The translations under genes and the position numbers were made by a program. This document shows, one piece after another, positions 1 through 11,111 of a DNA stretch of 27,267 nucleotides. Origin of the DNA: Ectocarpus siliculosus (taxonomy: Eukaryota > Sar > Phaeophyceae > Ectocarpales > Ectocarpaceae); contig FN647849.1 in assembly GCA_000310025.1 (NCBI GenBank), positions 426,028 through 453,294 on the forward strand, written 5' to 3'. Numbering within the stretch: position 1 is the first letter of the stretch; each line of letters begins with the position of its first letter. The notes under the pieces were generated by a model. That model was not told the DNA's origin, ran no database searches, and saw only the letters and a list, made by a program, of their open reading frames with translations.

Positions 1-29
1 GCCGGAACACCTTCCTTTCCCTTCCTCAG

Positions 30-176
30 GGGTGCTACGGCCCTTCCATGCGCAAGCGTCCCCGCGGGCCGGCGGGAGACTTCGACGGGGGTAAGGCGCG
101 CCTGAACGACACCGCCGACAACAACCTGCCCACGCCACACTCTCCCACGCCGCTGGTGGGCAACTCCGGGTTCTAG
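30..176 (+). CDS. 3'-terminal exon of an unrecognised plus-strand gene
   Basis: The exon opens after a pyrimidine-rich acceptor (cag at 27-29) and reads in one frame from GGG at 30 to TAG at 174-176, giving 48 residues that start GCYGPSMRKRPRG and end PLVGNSGF. The codons are GC-rich and the peptide is hydrophilic, with basic, Pro, Asn and Thr residues, like a disordered C-terminal tail. The rest of the gene lies left of the window, so no function can be assigned. The ATG at 48 is in frame, so a short ORF starting there cannot be excluded, but the splice signal and the open frame before it favour a terminal exon. Moderate confidence in the exon and none in a function. Confidence 0.5.
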   Translation, partial: GCYGPSMRKRPRGPAGDFDGGKARLNDTADNNLPTPHSPTPLVGNSGF

Positions 177-2513
177 AAGCAGCTACGGCAGGGGAGAGAG
201 CAGGCCGCCCACACGCGGTACATGTTGCTGTGCGCGCCGTACGTTGTGCGCTCGCCGCTGCTGCCATTCCTGGCGATGGTAGTGATAGTGGCGGTCGCGG
301 TAGTGATGGTGGTGGCGGTCGCGGTAGTGATGGTGGTGGAGGTGGTGAAGACCCAACAGTATGTAGGATGTTATACACACAACGCGATATCGAATATTCG
401 AAGCGGTCCGTATCGTGCTTATTCCTAGCCAGCGGTTTCATGAAAGGGCAGTAAATCTCAAGGGGGGGGGGCGTTTTCCCAACAGACACGGGCGGCTGGA
501 GGGGCGCGTAGAGGGTAGTAAAGCGCCATGATAGTGGCTGCAGGATATTTTGGTAGTATTGCATAGCAACGTCGCCCCAGCACACACGCATCAAGATTTT
601 TCACACAACACACACGAGTACCGTCAGGATGTTTGCAGGAGGCAAGGGCGATGTTTTTCGAGATAGGTTGGGTAGGTAGGGGAAGGGGGGGACAGAGAAC
701 TTTCGAACGCGCCCAGAAACAAATGTGTTTTGTTCGGCGTACCCGAGCTCGTCGTTGTACCGGTAGTATTTATCCCCCACTGCCAGTCCCCCGCACACGG
801 TGTATCGGTGAAGGGGCCTTAGCGTACGGCTAGGCGGTATAATAGTATTGATTTCCTTCCCGTACGTCAGGGGATTGTTCGTGGGGGCATTTCACGAGTG
901 CTCACGAGCGCACACCCTACAAGGAAGGCTGGCTGCAGGAGGCTACATACATCATCTGAGAATACCCTCGCGTGCCTGATGCCGAGCGCTGCCTGGGCAT
1001 CGAGCGCTGCCTGGGCATCGAGACGGCACCAGGCTTACACGTTGGCGCGCACGGTGTGTTGTGTAAGAGACCGTTGGCTCTGTGAAGGTTTGCAAAAACC
1101 AATAGAGGCCCACTCCATCACGACGTGGCGGTTGGTACTGTGGTAACGCGGGCTCATCGACCTGTTAAGGCCATAACACGGAATAACGATGTTCCTTGCG
1201 TCGACAGCCACACATCCCTGGAAGAAGGACGCATTGTTTCACCAGCCCCGCAAGTACAACAAGTTAAGGTGTCTTGGCTCCATGCGAGGTTCGGGGCGAG
1301 TACTTCGAGATAGAGACGGGGTGCTACTACGAGGGTTTGGGCTCACCATTTCCTGTACCTAGATGTAATTCATCAGCCCTAAACAGGAAATTACCACCAG
1401 GAGCTGGCTTCCGGGGCGGGTTTCCAAAGGGAGAAGGCAGTGACAGAGGTCACGCGGGTATTTTCTGGAGGGGGTCGGGGGGGGGGGAGGCGACGACAGA
1501 AGCCGTCGCCCGTTGTTGTGTGGCAGAGGTGTTGATGGGAGCTTTCCACCTGCTGGGGTGACAGAATAAGGACCAGAATTGGGGTTGTTGGGATCCGGGA
1601 TGGATATGTGATTTCTTGAGATCCACCGAGAAATGATCAAGAGTTGGATAACAATCAGAGCAACTCCCCGTTCTGCCTGTCTGACTGGCATCCGACCTCC
1701 GCGGTGCAACTTGAGTGATTAGGCATAAGGGCCCAACTACTCAAGGCACTCAGCTAACGCAATCGGCACAGCTTCGCTTTTGGCGTAGACTAGGACACTG
1801 GTTCGATGCCCTGGTTCTACAGCGTATCGGTTCTGAGAGCAACTCCTGGACTCGATTCTAAATTGAAAGCGTGACACCTCCATATAACTACCCGGCCTGG
1901 TCCCGACGAGTCCCGCGGCAGACAGCAAATGTTGTGGATGGGGAATTTTAAGGACCCGATCACCAATGAACGATTTTTCTGCGAACAACCGGTGAGGCAA
2001 CCTTCTCTGCGGGAGACCGGGCAAAGGAATGAAGCATTTACTCACTCCAAGGAGCCACGCTGCGATTGCGAATACTAGCACCGGAACGTCGATGAGGTTG
2101 CCGCTGCCCATCAATAGCAGGTGGCTCCTTCAGCGATGCCGACCACCACCTGACGTCCCGACCCTCGTTCAAAACATCTGCGCTGGCCGCGTTGCCAAGC
2201 GTGGATTTACCCACACGGAGCTCACAACAGTTTACGAGCCGAAGCGTCACACACACACATCGATCATTATCATTGCTCTCGTAGCTGGCCACCTCTTCCA
2301 GCACGAATTCAAAGACGTCTTCGTCGCTCATGGGACATCAACAACGTCTCATTTCATCGAGGACAAGCCCTGACCCTTCAGAAGCTAGAATACGGACCAG
2401 TCTTCACGTCGTCGGAAAGGCGGTGAATCCCATTTGCTCGAAACAAACACGAGGGCCTCGATGGATGGGAACTGGTTTGTGTGGGTTTGGTCCTGGCGAC
2501 AAGGACCTGTCAG
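177..2513. other. Intergenic stretch with no supportable gene
   Basis: I found no exon with matching phases or a recognisable domain here. It contains the GGT-rich microsatellite, an exact 18-bp tandem duplication at 984-1019, and G-runs near 461 and 1476. Open frames at 1274-1561 (+), 1359-1709 (-) and 1737-2331 (-) have mixed composition and no supporting start or splice signals. It lies downstream of both flanking genes, which converge on it, so it should include their 3' UTRs. Confidence 0.5.
262..350. repeat. Degenerate GGT/GCG-rich microsatellite
   Basis: A 24-base motif of the type GGTAGTGATGGTGGTGGCGG is repeated about three times with changes. One frame would read Gly/Ser/Asp-rich. 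It lies just past the stop codon of the preceding exon and has no convincing start or splice context, so I treat it as simple repeat in the 3' flank. Confidence 0.6.
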
Positions 2514-5500
2514 TCAGTCGCGTCGCGCTTCAAACGCTTCTCTCGTGAAGCGGCCTAAGATTGGGCTGCGACTCGACCCGGCCGCCGCGGCGGAAAGGAA
2601 TCCACCCGCTGTGGCGCTTACCCTGTCCAATGACGACATGATGCAGCACGGAGAAAATGTGAGAGAGAGAGATAGAGAGAACACGAGGCAAACGGGGTGG
2701 ACGCGCAAAGCGGGTTGGGGTGGGGTGGGGGTATCCGTGCCATTGTGGTCATGCTTTTCAAACGAAAAACAACGGCGGCACTCGAGAAGAGGTAATGTGC
2801 CGGTGGTGGCAGGATGTTGACGAAGCCGAACGAAAGTCTAGAGAAAGCCGCAGGGAAATGAACTTTCGAGACGCGTTCGGTACGCATGGTAGGAGGTTCC
2901 ACGACGATGAATAAACGCACCGCGGCTTTCGTACGGGGTGATTGGGTAGGGGTGAGAAGACAGCCCGCGTGGGGTCCTTTTTTTGCTTGTGATGTGCACT
3001 CTTGAAGCAGGCAAAACTTGTTCTTGGTGCTTCGTATTCGGCTTCCTTTGCGATACGCGTTCTGGATCGCAGGGCGGGAACAGGGGTGTCGTGCAGTCTA
3101 CAACGATTTTTGGTAGGGCCCAGAACGGTTTCAACGTGCGTACGTGACGCAAGCGACACCCGTGGAGTCAATCTCACAGAGGCGTGACGAGAACGAACGC
3201 CCTCTTGGCTTACATGACCGTGGGAATGAGCGCTTTCTCCCCGTCCCCCTGGTCCGCCATAACCCTCAAGGTGGTCTCCGCCGTGTTGGCGATGATCACG
3301 CCGAGAGCCCCGGCCCTCTGCGCTGCGAGAGTCTTCATGCTGAAGGAGCAGCCCCCCCTCTCCACCACCGCGAACATCCCCGACACGCGCACCTGCTTGT
3401 GGGCACGCCGACGAGAGACTTGGAGCTCGTTCGGTTCCGCCCGGAACCAAACAACAAGAAGAGCGGTTCTTCCGACCACACGTGCTTGATCGTCGGACGT
3501 TGAACAAAGACTGCTTGTCCAATGCTACAAGTACTTGCAAGGCTGCCGCTCGCACGTGCGTGGTACCGGCCGAGGCAGGTGTCAAAAAGGAGGTACAGCG
3601 GCCAAGAAAGGTGTCACCCGGGAGGTACAGTGCCCCCTGCTTTGACGACACCACGAGAAGGAGGTGCTGTACTCCCTTGCTAAATTTACAAACGTCATGT
3701 AAAGTCAACGCACACCAGCAGCAAACCGAGGGCCTGTACCTCCTCCTTGTTGAGACGTACCTCTGACTGAGCGCTCGTCTCGTGCCCTCGACATTCACCC
3801 CTTGCTCACCTTGTAAGCCTTGTCCTCGCAGCCGTCAATCGGATCGGCCACCGCGATCGCGACAGGAGAGGCTTCCGCGTCCCCGACTCCGGGGCCGTAC
3901 CGCGCCAACCGGTAGTTGAACTCCCGCCCGCCCTGAGCTTTGGACAGCACAAGAAACCGCCCGCCGTCGTCGTCGTCTTTTCTCGCTTTCGCCCCTTCAG
4001 CCGAGTTGCATTTGGTGAGGAAGGCGCAGTACGATTCGTTTTAGCCGCCACCCATCTGACTAGGGGGTCACACGTTCTTTCGAAACGGCCGAAACACGAG
4101 CTTTTGCTGACCTCAAAAGGCGTTGGATAGGTGTGTCGCCCTATCCCTTGGTATCCCCTCGTCCTGGCATTGCTGAATGCTCGGTGCTGGTGGGTTTCGC
4201 TCCTAGATAGACCAGCAAAGAGGGAGCCGCTTTCTCTTACCACGTCGGATGCTTCACGCCGAGAGTCAAACGAGTAACCACGAACCTGGGTTCCGCAGCT
4301 TTTCCGTGCCCAATGTGCGCCCCTCAGGGAACACAACAGATGAACGGCACGTCAATCCCGTGGGTATCCATCGGCTATATATGGGGTTCCGCAGAATTCA
4401 CCACGACGGAACGGAGAATCATCTCAGGGAAGACGGAATACTTGTCACGAAGATTTTCCGTGCCCGCAGCCCGCCCCCTTACGGGACACAAGGGCTGGAT
4501 AGCACGTCCATTCCACCATTCATTGAGTTCCGCAGAATCTATCCCGACTACTCGAACAGAAGAAGCTACACTTATCACGAAATTCTGCACCTTGCTCATC
4601 TGCCGATGGCGTTGGGGACGGCAGGGGGCACGCGCCGTAGGGAGAGATGGCCGCTCGAACTTCCACTCCCCAGGACAGAAGCGCCTCTACGCTGGACCCG
4701 TTTCCCCGCGAAATCCTAGCAAATCGTTTCGTTCCGGAAAGGTGCGGCTGATATCTCGCACATGTTGTGGATGACAGAAACGCAAGGCTTGACGGAGAGC
4801 TCTGGTCTGACGTTCTTCAAGAGTAAACACTTCCAATCTTCGCTACCACCAAAACGGAGAAGATTCCACGTGTTTCGTGGGGGCCGAGCCGTGGTGGAAA
4901 AAGAAACAGCATCGTTGTAAGCTTGGCTTCGCCAGTCGGTTAATCTTCTTCGGGGTGTCCCCAACTTTCGTTTGCAAAGGTTATCCCTAAACCTGGCGGT
5001 GCGTTGCCGTTGTACTCACATCGCCACCGGGATGTTAACGTCGTCGGTCAGCAGGTTCCCCGCCGGCATGTCCGCCAGAGCATCGTCTCCGTTCAGCAGC
5101 ACCATCCCGCCCCCGACCACCGCTGCCCCGCTCGCGCCTCCAGCGCCGCTGCCACTATCCCCCGAAGAGACGCTGCGTGTAGCAGCAGCAGCGGCGGCGG
5201 CGGAGTCTGCAGCCTTGGTGCTGGTGATTACGTCTTCTCCGGCAAGAGCGGTCGTGTCTTGCGGGGGTGCGGCTGTGTCAGCGACGGCGTTGAGAACGGC
5301 GACTTGGACGTTCTTGGCCTTCTCCACGAAGGTGCAAACCCCGCGCTTGACGAGAGCGATTACTGGTTCTCGTCCGTCACCGACCTTATCGAAAGAGGCA
5401 CACCGAAAACGGAAACCATTGTCACACCACCGAGTTTGATTTATTTCACGGGTTTGACGCTTGACAAGGCTGCTAGACCATGTTGTTAGCATAGCGAGAC

Positions 5501-6125
5501 ATGCAAGGGGTCCGACTAGTGAGCCATCCCATATGTGCAGGTGGGAATTTCAGTGGTTGGGAGAATTTCCGGAAAGTGGAAGTATTGCCACAAACTACGA
5601 GGGCGTCCGTTTCGAGTGTAGACTTTGGGCACGCTCGCATCTGCACTGATTCTCCTTCTCCGCTCCGAGCCACTTACGAAAGCTCAAAGGTAGCCCTATT
5701 CAAAGCACGGGTCGTTTCGCGGTTCATCCCGAAAGTGCTTACAGTATTCTTGAACCGGTTGGCTGTGACTACCGCCAACGACCTATCCTACGAAATCGCT
5801 ACGGTAGGTACTCTCGTAACCATCGGTCTCGACGCCGCAACAGTTTGGTACTCTTTGAAATAATGTTGAAGACAATCGTTAAAGAATGTCAGGTAACGAC
5901 AACTAAATATATTATCTTGAGCGGCACTACGCCGCGCCCTAACCCCGGGCGCACCTGAACTCCCCCGCTCAGCAGCCTGAGATTGCGCTGGCATGCCGGA
6001 GGGGGATCGGATAGAGCCATCGAACGAGGCTCGCAAGACCACGACGGCTGTGCTACATCCTCCTCACTAGCACCGCGCAGCCCCCCCCAGTCTTTTGGGG
6101 CTTGCATCAGGTACTCTCCGCGCAC
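2514..6125 (-). CDS. Tandem PA (protease-associated) domain protein, 5' end unresolved
   Basis: Six exons read on minus: 6125-5955, 5384-5020, 4715-4591, 3994-3810, 3392-3214 and 2622-2514, stopping at TGA 2514-2516. All five GT-AG junctions agree in phase (0, 2, 1, 0, 2) and the exons total 378 codons including the stop. The product has two PA domains. PA1 shows DPPPAC, VKRGVCTFVEKAKNVQ, an Ala/Gly/Ser-rich insert of about 50 residues, MVLLNGDD, MPAG, and IPVAM joined to ISRGNG. PA2 shows ADPIDGC, VERGGCSF, AQRAGALGVIIANT, and IPTVM joined to VSATAGG. PA domains are non-catalytic substrate- or ligand-binding modules of secretory and vacuolar proteins. The protein ends 35 residues after PA2 with no membrane segment or protease domain. 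The start was not found: the first exon begins at phase 0 with VRGEYLMQAP and no ATG, so either a 5' exon lies upstream or the exons continue the PDZ gene next door. Exon calls are strong; gene limits are not. Confidence 0.8.
2658..2680. repeat. Short GA microsatellite
   Basis: A GAGAGA/GATAGA tract about 20 bases long. Read on minus it supplies part of the CT-rich tract upstream of the last PA-gene acceptor at 2623-2624. Confidence 0.5.
4290..4590. repeat. Degenerate repeat inside a PA-gene intron
   Basis: The words GTTCCGCAG (4290, 4386, 4527), TTTTCCGTGCCC (about 4300 and 4454) and a CTTRTCACGAA-type word recur with spacings of roughly 95-150 bases. The array occupies the intron 3995-4590 and runs up to the 5' splice site of the exon at 4591-4715. 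It is a diverged direct repeat of unknown origin. Confidence 0.45.
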
Positions 6126-6693
6126 CTGAAGTTGAAGAGGGAAGGCGCGCACGGGGGGGGGGGGTGACTGGGCGGCCGAAAGCTTATGTACGAGGCATCC
6201 GGCTGGTTACCATTCGCGGTGGGCTCCACGAGCGAGTGAAGGCACAGAGGGGAGTGCGAGGCGTCTCTGTTCCGTGGAATATCGAACAATTGTGGCGCAG
6301 TAAGAACGTGGTCTAGGCTCGGCTTGATGGTGATTCTTCCAACTACACATCTTCCCAGAGCATCGAACTTCGCGACGCAGTAGGCCAAGAGCCCAGGCGA
6401 TCAGAAACCATGTACGAGCACAGAAAAAATGCCCTGAAACGTACGTCTAGCTGAAGCAGAGATGTAATAACAGGAACTTGCGGGAAACACAATCACAGGA
6501 GGCACAATGAGTTGAAAACAATTCGAGTCGAAGCAGAGAAAGAAAAAACACGTGCGTGATACAAATCAGGACGCACAATCTCTGGTTCAGTGACCACCAG
6601 GCCAAGCAGGAAGGGCTCGTCCGATCCCTCAGCCACCAAGCTTCCCGGGACGGAGAAAGTCAGCACCCTCGGCCACACCGCTCGCTGCAACAC

Positions 6694-6896
6694 CTGCCTC
6701 CCGGTTTCCGCGACAATACACGATGCCACAAAACGGAACGGAGTGGCGAAAAGCGTGTGAGGCGGGGTGTATTCCCGACTGTTGTGTTGTTTCTCAGTTC
6801 GGGCGTCAAATTCTGGGATGACTAGTTTCGAGACCTGGGGCAAGGCCTGGCCGCGTCCACCGTTCGGGGAAAACTGGCGAACGGCGAAGAGATCGC
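6694..6896 (-). other. Candidate extra exon between the PA and PDZ blocks
   Basis: On minus an open frame follows a good acceptor (tttttacag, ending at 6897) and reaches a donor CAG|gtgttg after 203 bases (one partial codon plus 67 codons). The exit phase is 0, which would suit the first PA exon, and codons are fairly GC-rich. The frame stays open to the TGA at 6493. The sequence (GDLFAVRQFSPNGG at its start) matches no family I know, and its entry phase 1 does not suit the last secure PDZ exon. It could be a 5' exon of the PA gene, but it has no methionine. Confidence 0.2.
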
Positions 6897-7760
6897 CTGT
6901 AAAAACCCGGCCTAAACTGATGGATGTACGTTCTCACGGCACCCGTCACGTGCGCATTTTCGCGTCTTTGACACCCAAACCCAGCACCACTGGATCCCTT
7001 GTTTCTCCTGTGGACCTCTTCGGTACGTCAAGTGTAGATCATGCACTCATGCGTACGGCCCTCGTTGCAACAGCAGGACAAGATATTTGCAATGGGGTCC
7101 ACAGCATATGGTTTCCGACCAAGGTTTATCCCACTGCATGCCCAAGGCAACTTGCGCAACGCCCGGCCTCTTCGGCTTCATGGAGGGTCGACCTACAAGA
7201 AAACTACACTATAGCGCACACGCTGAATATGCTTTTCTTGCCGTCAAATGGAACCCCAACAAGAAAGAGAAACGCCCTCGTGGGTAGCAGCTACCCGAAA
7301 CTGTCAATGCGTTTATATCTTTGGCGTGCTCAAAAACAGCCGCCCAGAGCGCTGGGGTCAGCACGCACCTTAAGAGCCGCAGTCGGTTTCATCTCCGACG
7401 TGTCTCGCTCGTTCACTCGTACCTGCCATACGCAGGTGTATCATTGCGCAGACGCTCTCTTCTGTGTGAGGGTGTACTACGGGGTCAAACAGGGTACACC
7501 AAGGAATCACGCATAGGTCAACAGGGGAGGTCGTATCGTCCGCAGGGCCTCCTACATAAATGACCAGCCGATATTACCATGAGATCGCGTTGGTTTTTCC
7601 GTGGGCTGAAGGTTGTCTCTCTCGCCTGATGCGGCGTTTGAGTGCCTCCCTTCCCTCCTTCAAGAGATATTTTTGGTATACCGATGCATGGTGGTGGACA
7701 GAGGTGTCTCGCCCGATCAGTATTATAATATCCCTCGACGACTGATTGCGCAATAATCAT

Positions 7761-10700
7761 CTACCGCTGAGAACGGCAAACCTCTCCGGAATTGCCCCAG
7801 CACAGAGTCCTGCCATCTGAGTAAACCTTCAACACATCAACAACGCCTTTTTGTTCCCAAACGATTGTTGCAGTTGTTGTTAACAATGAGTCAGCTTTGT
7901 ACGACTCCGGCCGCGTGCATGCGTGCTTTGTTGTCGGCCTGAAACAGGTGGGGGTTCTCACCAAGTGATCTCCGATCTTGACGCCGGCTATGTCGGACAA
8001 CCCGCCTGCGGTTACTTCGCTGACTACAGCGAGAAGGTTAGCTAGATCGAACGTCAGTCCCATTGGCGCCACTTCCTTGTACCTGAAACGATCACCCGCG
8101 CGTGTTGCACAACAAAAGCAGCCAAAGAGAAAGAAGCGGTAAGGCTGGTCGTCCCCCAACCATTGCAAGGCCAAGGGATCTTCCTGCCGTGCACGTTATT
8201 CCGCTAACGTGTGGTACACCACGCTCGATCAGGTATGTCTATCTGAGACGAACAGGCCGCTAGGTGGAACCGTTGCGCCCTGGGTACATCTAGATTGCCC
8301 ACCGAGGGGCGTCCCACCGACCCGAAGTGCTATCGACCGCTCAACAGCCCGCACCCTGGGCGATGTTCCTAACCGCCAGTGCTTTCGGGGGGGTTAACTG
8401 TCATACGAGGTTGCTTCTGGGATCACTGCCATTTTCTATTCCCAAAGGGTGTAGAAAAGAAACAGTCTCGCTCGCTTAGCTAACAAGAGAGAAACCCTGC
8501 GTGGCCTTGTTTCTTGTCTCCCTGTGGGACCTCGGTTGGTGCATCCAGAGAAAACACCACAAGAACCCGACGTCTAGAATAAGTGAGACGACACGAAAAC
8601 ATTAGGGCGCTCACTCGGCGGTGAACGTGAACTCCTTCCCCTCCTTGCGCAGTCTGGCCATGTCCTTCTTTGACTTTTCGGCCGAAAGCTTGGCCGCCTC
8701 TTCCTCTCGTCGTACCCTCGCTTCCTGGCAGACCAAAGGCAAGATATCACGCGGGGACCGTAGTGATATGCTATATTATCACATCACTGCAACTTGTGAG
8801 AACACGTTGCCAACCGAGGAACTGGAACCTCTTTCCGTCCAGAGCACCCTCGGGTTTCATTTTCCGAAGCTCTCACCTAATGCGCTTACTGGTATTAAGC
8901 TAGGTGTTCGAAGACCGACTGCTTTTCACCTCACCTCCTGCCGCTTTTCGTTCGCTATCCTGTCTATCTCGGCCTGCTCTCTCGCTCGCTCCGCTTCCCT
9001 CGCCTTTGCGGCGGCCTCCAACTTCCTATCCTCTTCCTCTTTCTCCCTTTTAGCGGCCTCGAGCAAGGCCTTCGCTTCTGCGAGGGCGCGTTCTTTCTCC
9101 TACGGAAATCGTTCGGAATGACAGAGCGTCACGATACTCTGTTGATGCAGGTTGATGTGAAAATAACGTCTCACAAGGTCCGGACGACAACGTGTCGAAA
9201 CACAGGGTTGTTGCCGGTTGATGCGACCTCGACGTCTCAGAACGTCCGAACCACAAAAGCGTCGCAAAACTCTGTTGGTGCCGATTGAATTGAAAGCAAC
9301 GTCTCAGAAACCAAGCCAACGTGTGGAAGAGCGGTGGTGAAGCAATGTGGGCCTAGACCATCGACGTGGGCACCAGGAAAGTGCAGCTAGCCTACGTTTC
9401 GCCTTTGTCCCTGGTTTTCGAGAGGTGAGCAGGTTTTAGTGTCTACTTAGTCCTCTTACACAATAACTCATGCTTTCTTGCCTCCTGCCGTATCATTCAG
9501 TCCCTCTCCCTGGCGTGTCTGACCTTTCTTTCTGCCGCTGCAGCGTCGTTCCTTTGTTTGATTAGCTCAGCTATCCGCGCCTCTCCCGGGCGAAACGTAA
9601 CCTCAGCCCCATCCAGGCCCACCAGCTCAACTTTTAGGAAACCCTTGAGACGAAATCCCGCCGTATTTTCCATGGTTCCTGGCGGCGATGCTGCATCTGC
9701 TCCTGCTGTGGGTCGTCCTTCGCCAGAAGCTAGCGCGATGCACATTGGGTCGTTGAGTTGTGCGGCGGCGCACCGCTGATTGCCGAAACCGTCGTCCGAG
9801 GAAGCGGAAGAATTACTTGGATGCGATTGCGGATGTTTCGTGCTTGTGCCGCCACCGTCGCTGGTAACGTCCACTAACGGAAAGATCGCCAACCTTGCGG
9901 TGCGAGAGGCCGTCAAGAAAAAATGATGAAGCCGTGTTGAGCGTGGTTCGGTAGCAGGAGTGTTAGTTGTTAGATAAAGACTTATCCACTAGCTACTCAG
10001 TCAGCGCTGAGTAGCATAGTGGATAAGTCTTTATCTAACACGGAGAAGTGAGCGAATAAAGCTACAGTGACGGTGGCGGAGCCTGGGATGTGTGAGACCG
10101 CAGGCGCCACGTAACTTATGGTGGTGAAATCCTTTGTCACCTGGCGAACCGACTGTTTCATGCGATTGACGCCCTATCGTGCGATCGCGTCATGTTTAGG
10201 AAATACTGTGCTGTGAGAGGCAATAAACGTACTTCTCAGATAAACGCGAGCTGCACGTTGAGTATGATAAACGAGAATACACCTAGTACCGCCGCAACAC
10301 CTTGATCAACAGCGGATAGCGACTCCGAATACGCCCACACAAGCACGAACTATAGCCACACACAGAACGCTAATCTGAGACAAACAATTTCAAGAGTACC
10401 TGGCTGTCGAAGAATCAGACGCGGGCTGATGCGTTGCCAAGATTGTCGCCATTGATTGCTCGATCCACTCGTTCAGAGAGATGGAAGATAGGGGGATGTC
10501 GTTGACCTTTACCAGAAGGTCACCGCTGACAACTCCCGTCGCCTCCTTCAAACAGGACGAACACAGTGGGGAAGCACAAAACTATCGGGTCCAGCCAGTT
10601 GGTCACTCTACCGGCAGCGGCAAGCACCGGTATGAATATGTGTTCATCGTATCACGTATCCAACGCTATGTATCCACCGCTAACCCTCCTATGTGTCCGC

Positions 10701-11111
10701 TTCATTGCGTTGCCACCACCACACCTGCTCAGCGTCACTCCTATGCATACTGCCGTTTGGGAGTTTTGCAAGATATTTACTCACAGGACTCCGGGCTTCT
10801 ACGACCACAAAGCCGGCCGAGCGCTCCGCTGCGTGACCTTCGCCGTCGTCCTCGGATCGTTCTTCTCTTCTGCCTGTCGGTGTCTCGCTCCCAGTAGCAG
10901 CAGGACCACCAAGACTTGTGATCATCAGCCCTTCCAGTCGATCCCCCGCTCCCGATACGGCAAAGTCCAAGGACGACCCTGTTCTTGCCTCCATGCTGCT
11001 GCTGGTACTTCTCCGATCGCTATCAGCAAGCGCAAGCGGGATAACTTTATCGGTGCAGACTATGAAAGGGAGATATCCAAGAGATCGCAGAAGGCTTGAC
11101 AGGGTTGCCAT
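7761..11111 (-). CDS. PDZ - coiled coil - PDZ domain protein
   Basis: Exons on minus: 11111-10785, 10545-10400, 9893-9524, 9099-8935, 8724-8615, 8082-7962, and a weak last exon 7826-7761. Junction phases agree throughout (0, 2, 0, 0, 2, 0) and the total is 435 codons. PDZ1 spans exons 1-2 (GFVVVEARSP, then GVVSGDLLVKVNDIPL, then R-LAIFPL). Exon 3 has a Ser-rich linker and FLKVELVGLDGAEVTF. Exons 3-5 give a charged Ala/Glu/Lys/Arg coiled coil of about 95 residues. Exon 5 ends GKEFTFTA and joins exon 6, YKEVAPMGLTFD, VVSEVTAGG, AGVKIGDHL, a second PDZ. PDZ domains bind short peptides, so a cytosolic scaffold is likely. The start at 11111 was chosen for its A at -3 and G at +4; ATGs at 11189 and 10994 are alternatives. 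The last exon leaves PDZ2 short. Instead, exon 6 may splice to the PA block at 6125. No orthologue recognised. Confidence 0.72.
9126..9301. repeat. Three diverged direct repeats of about 67 bp in a PDZ-gene intron
   Basis: The motif ACGTCTCAnAAnGTCCG, then CACAnnnnCGTCGnAA, then CTCTGTTGnTGCnGnTTGA, recurs three times starting near 9126, 9165 and 9234. The first copy is partial. The array lies in the intron 9100-9523 directly beyond the acceptor of the coiled-coil exon. No coding potential is seen. Confidence 0.55.
9968..10040. repeat. Near-perfect long inverted repeat (hairpin)
   Basis: Left arm 9969-10000 and right arm 10007-10039 pair along 32 bp with one bulged T and a 6-base loop (TCAGCG). 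Outer ends read GTTAGATAAAG and CTTTATCTAAC. The element is AT-rich, unlike its surroundings, and sits in the intron 9894-10399 of the PDZ gene. No clear target-site duplication is visible. It may be a very small MITE-like palindrome or a hairpin-forming RNA in the intron. Confidence 0.75.

Noticed and set aside
222-454. Gly/Ser/Asp or Val-rich ORFs over the GGT repeat
   Set aside because: Simple repeat downstream of a stop codon with no start context or domain.
2038-2331. VGKST P-loop-like word on minus
   Set aside because: No following Walker B or GTPase/kinase motifs, and no splice or start support.
2758-3798. 346-codon minus-strand open frame
   Set aside because: It crosses a PA exon in the wrong frame and two introns; its composition is Arg/Ser/Pro-rich noise.
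7962-8082. Treating the PDZ2 exon as the start of a separate gene
   Set aside because: The exon ending at 8615 has donor GA|gtgagc, and its phase 2 joins exactly to this exon, giving a continuous FTFTAEYKEVAPMGLTFD strand typical of a PDZ start.
8083-8170. Signal-peptide-like MVGGRPALPLLSLWLLLLC on minus
   Set aside because: The leucines come from the polypyrimidine tract of a PDZ-gene acceptor, and the frame stops before the exon.
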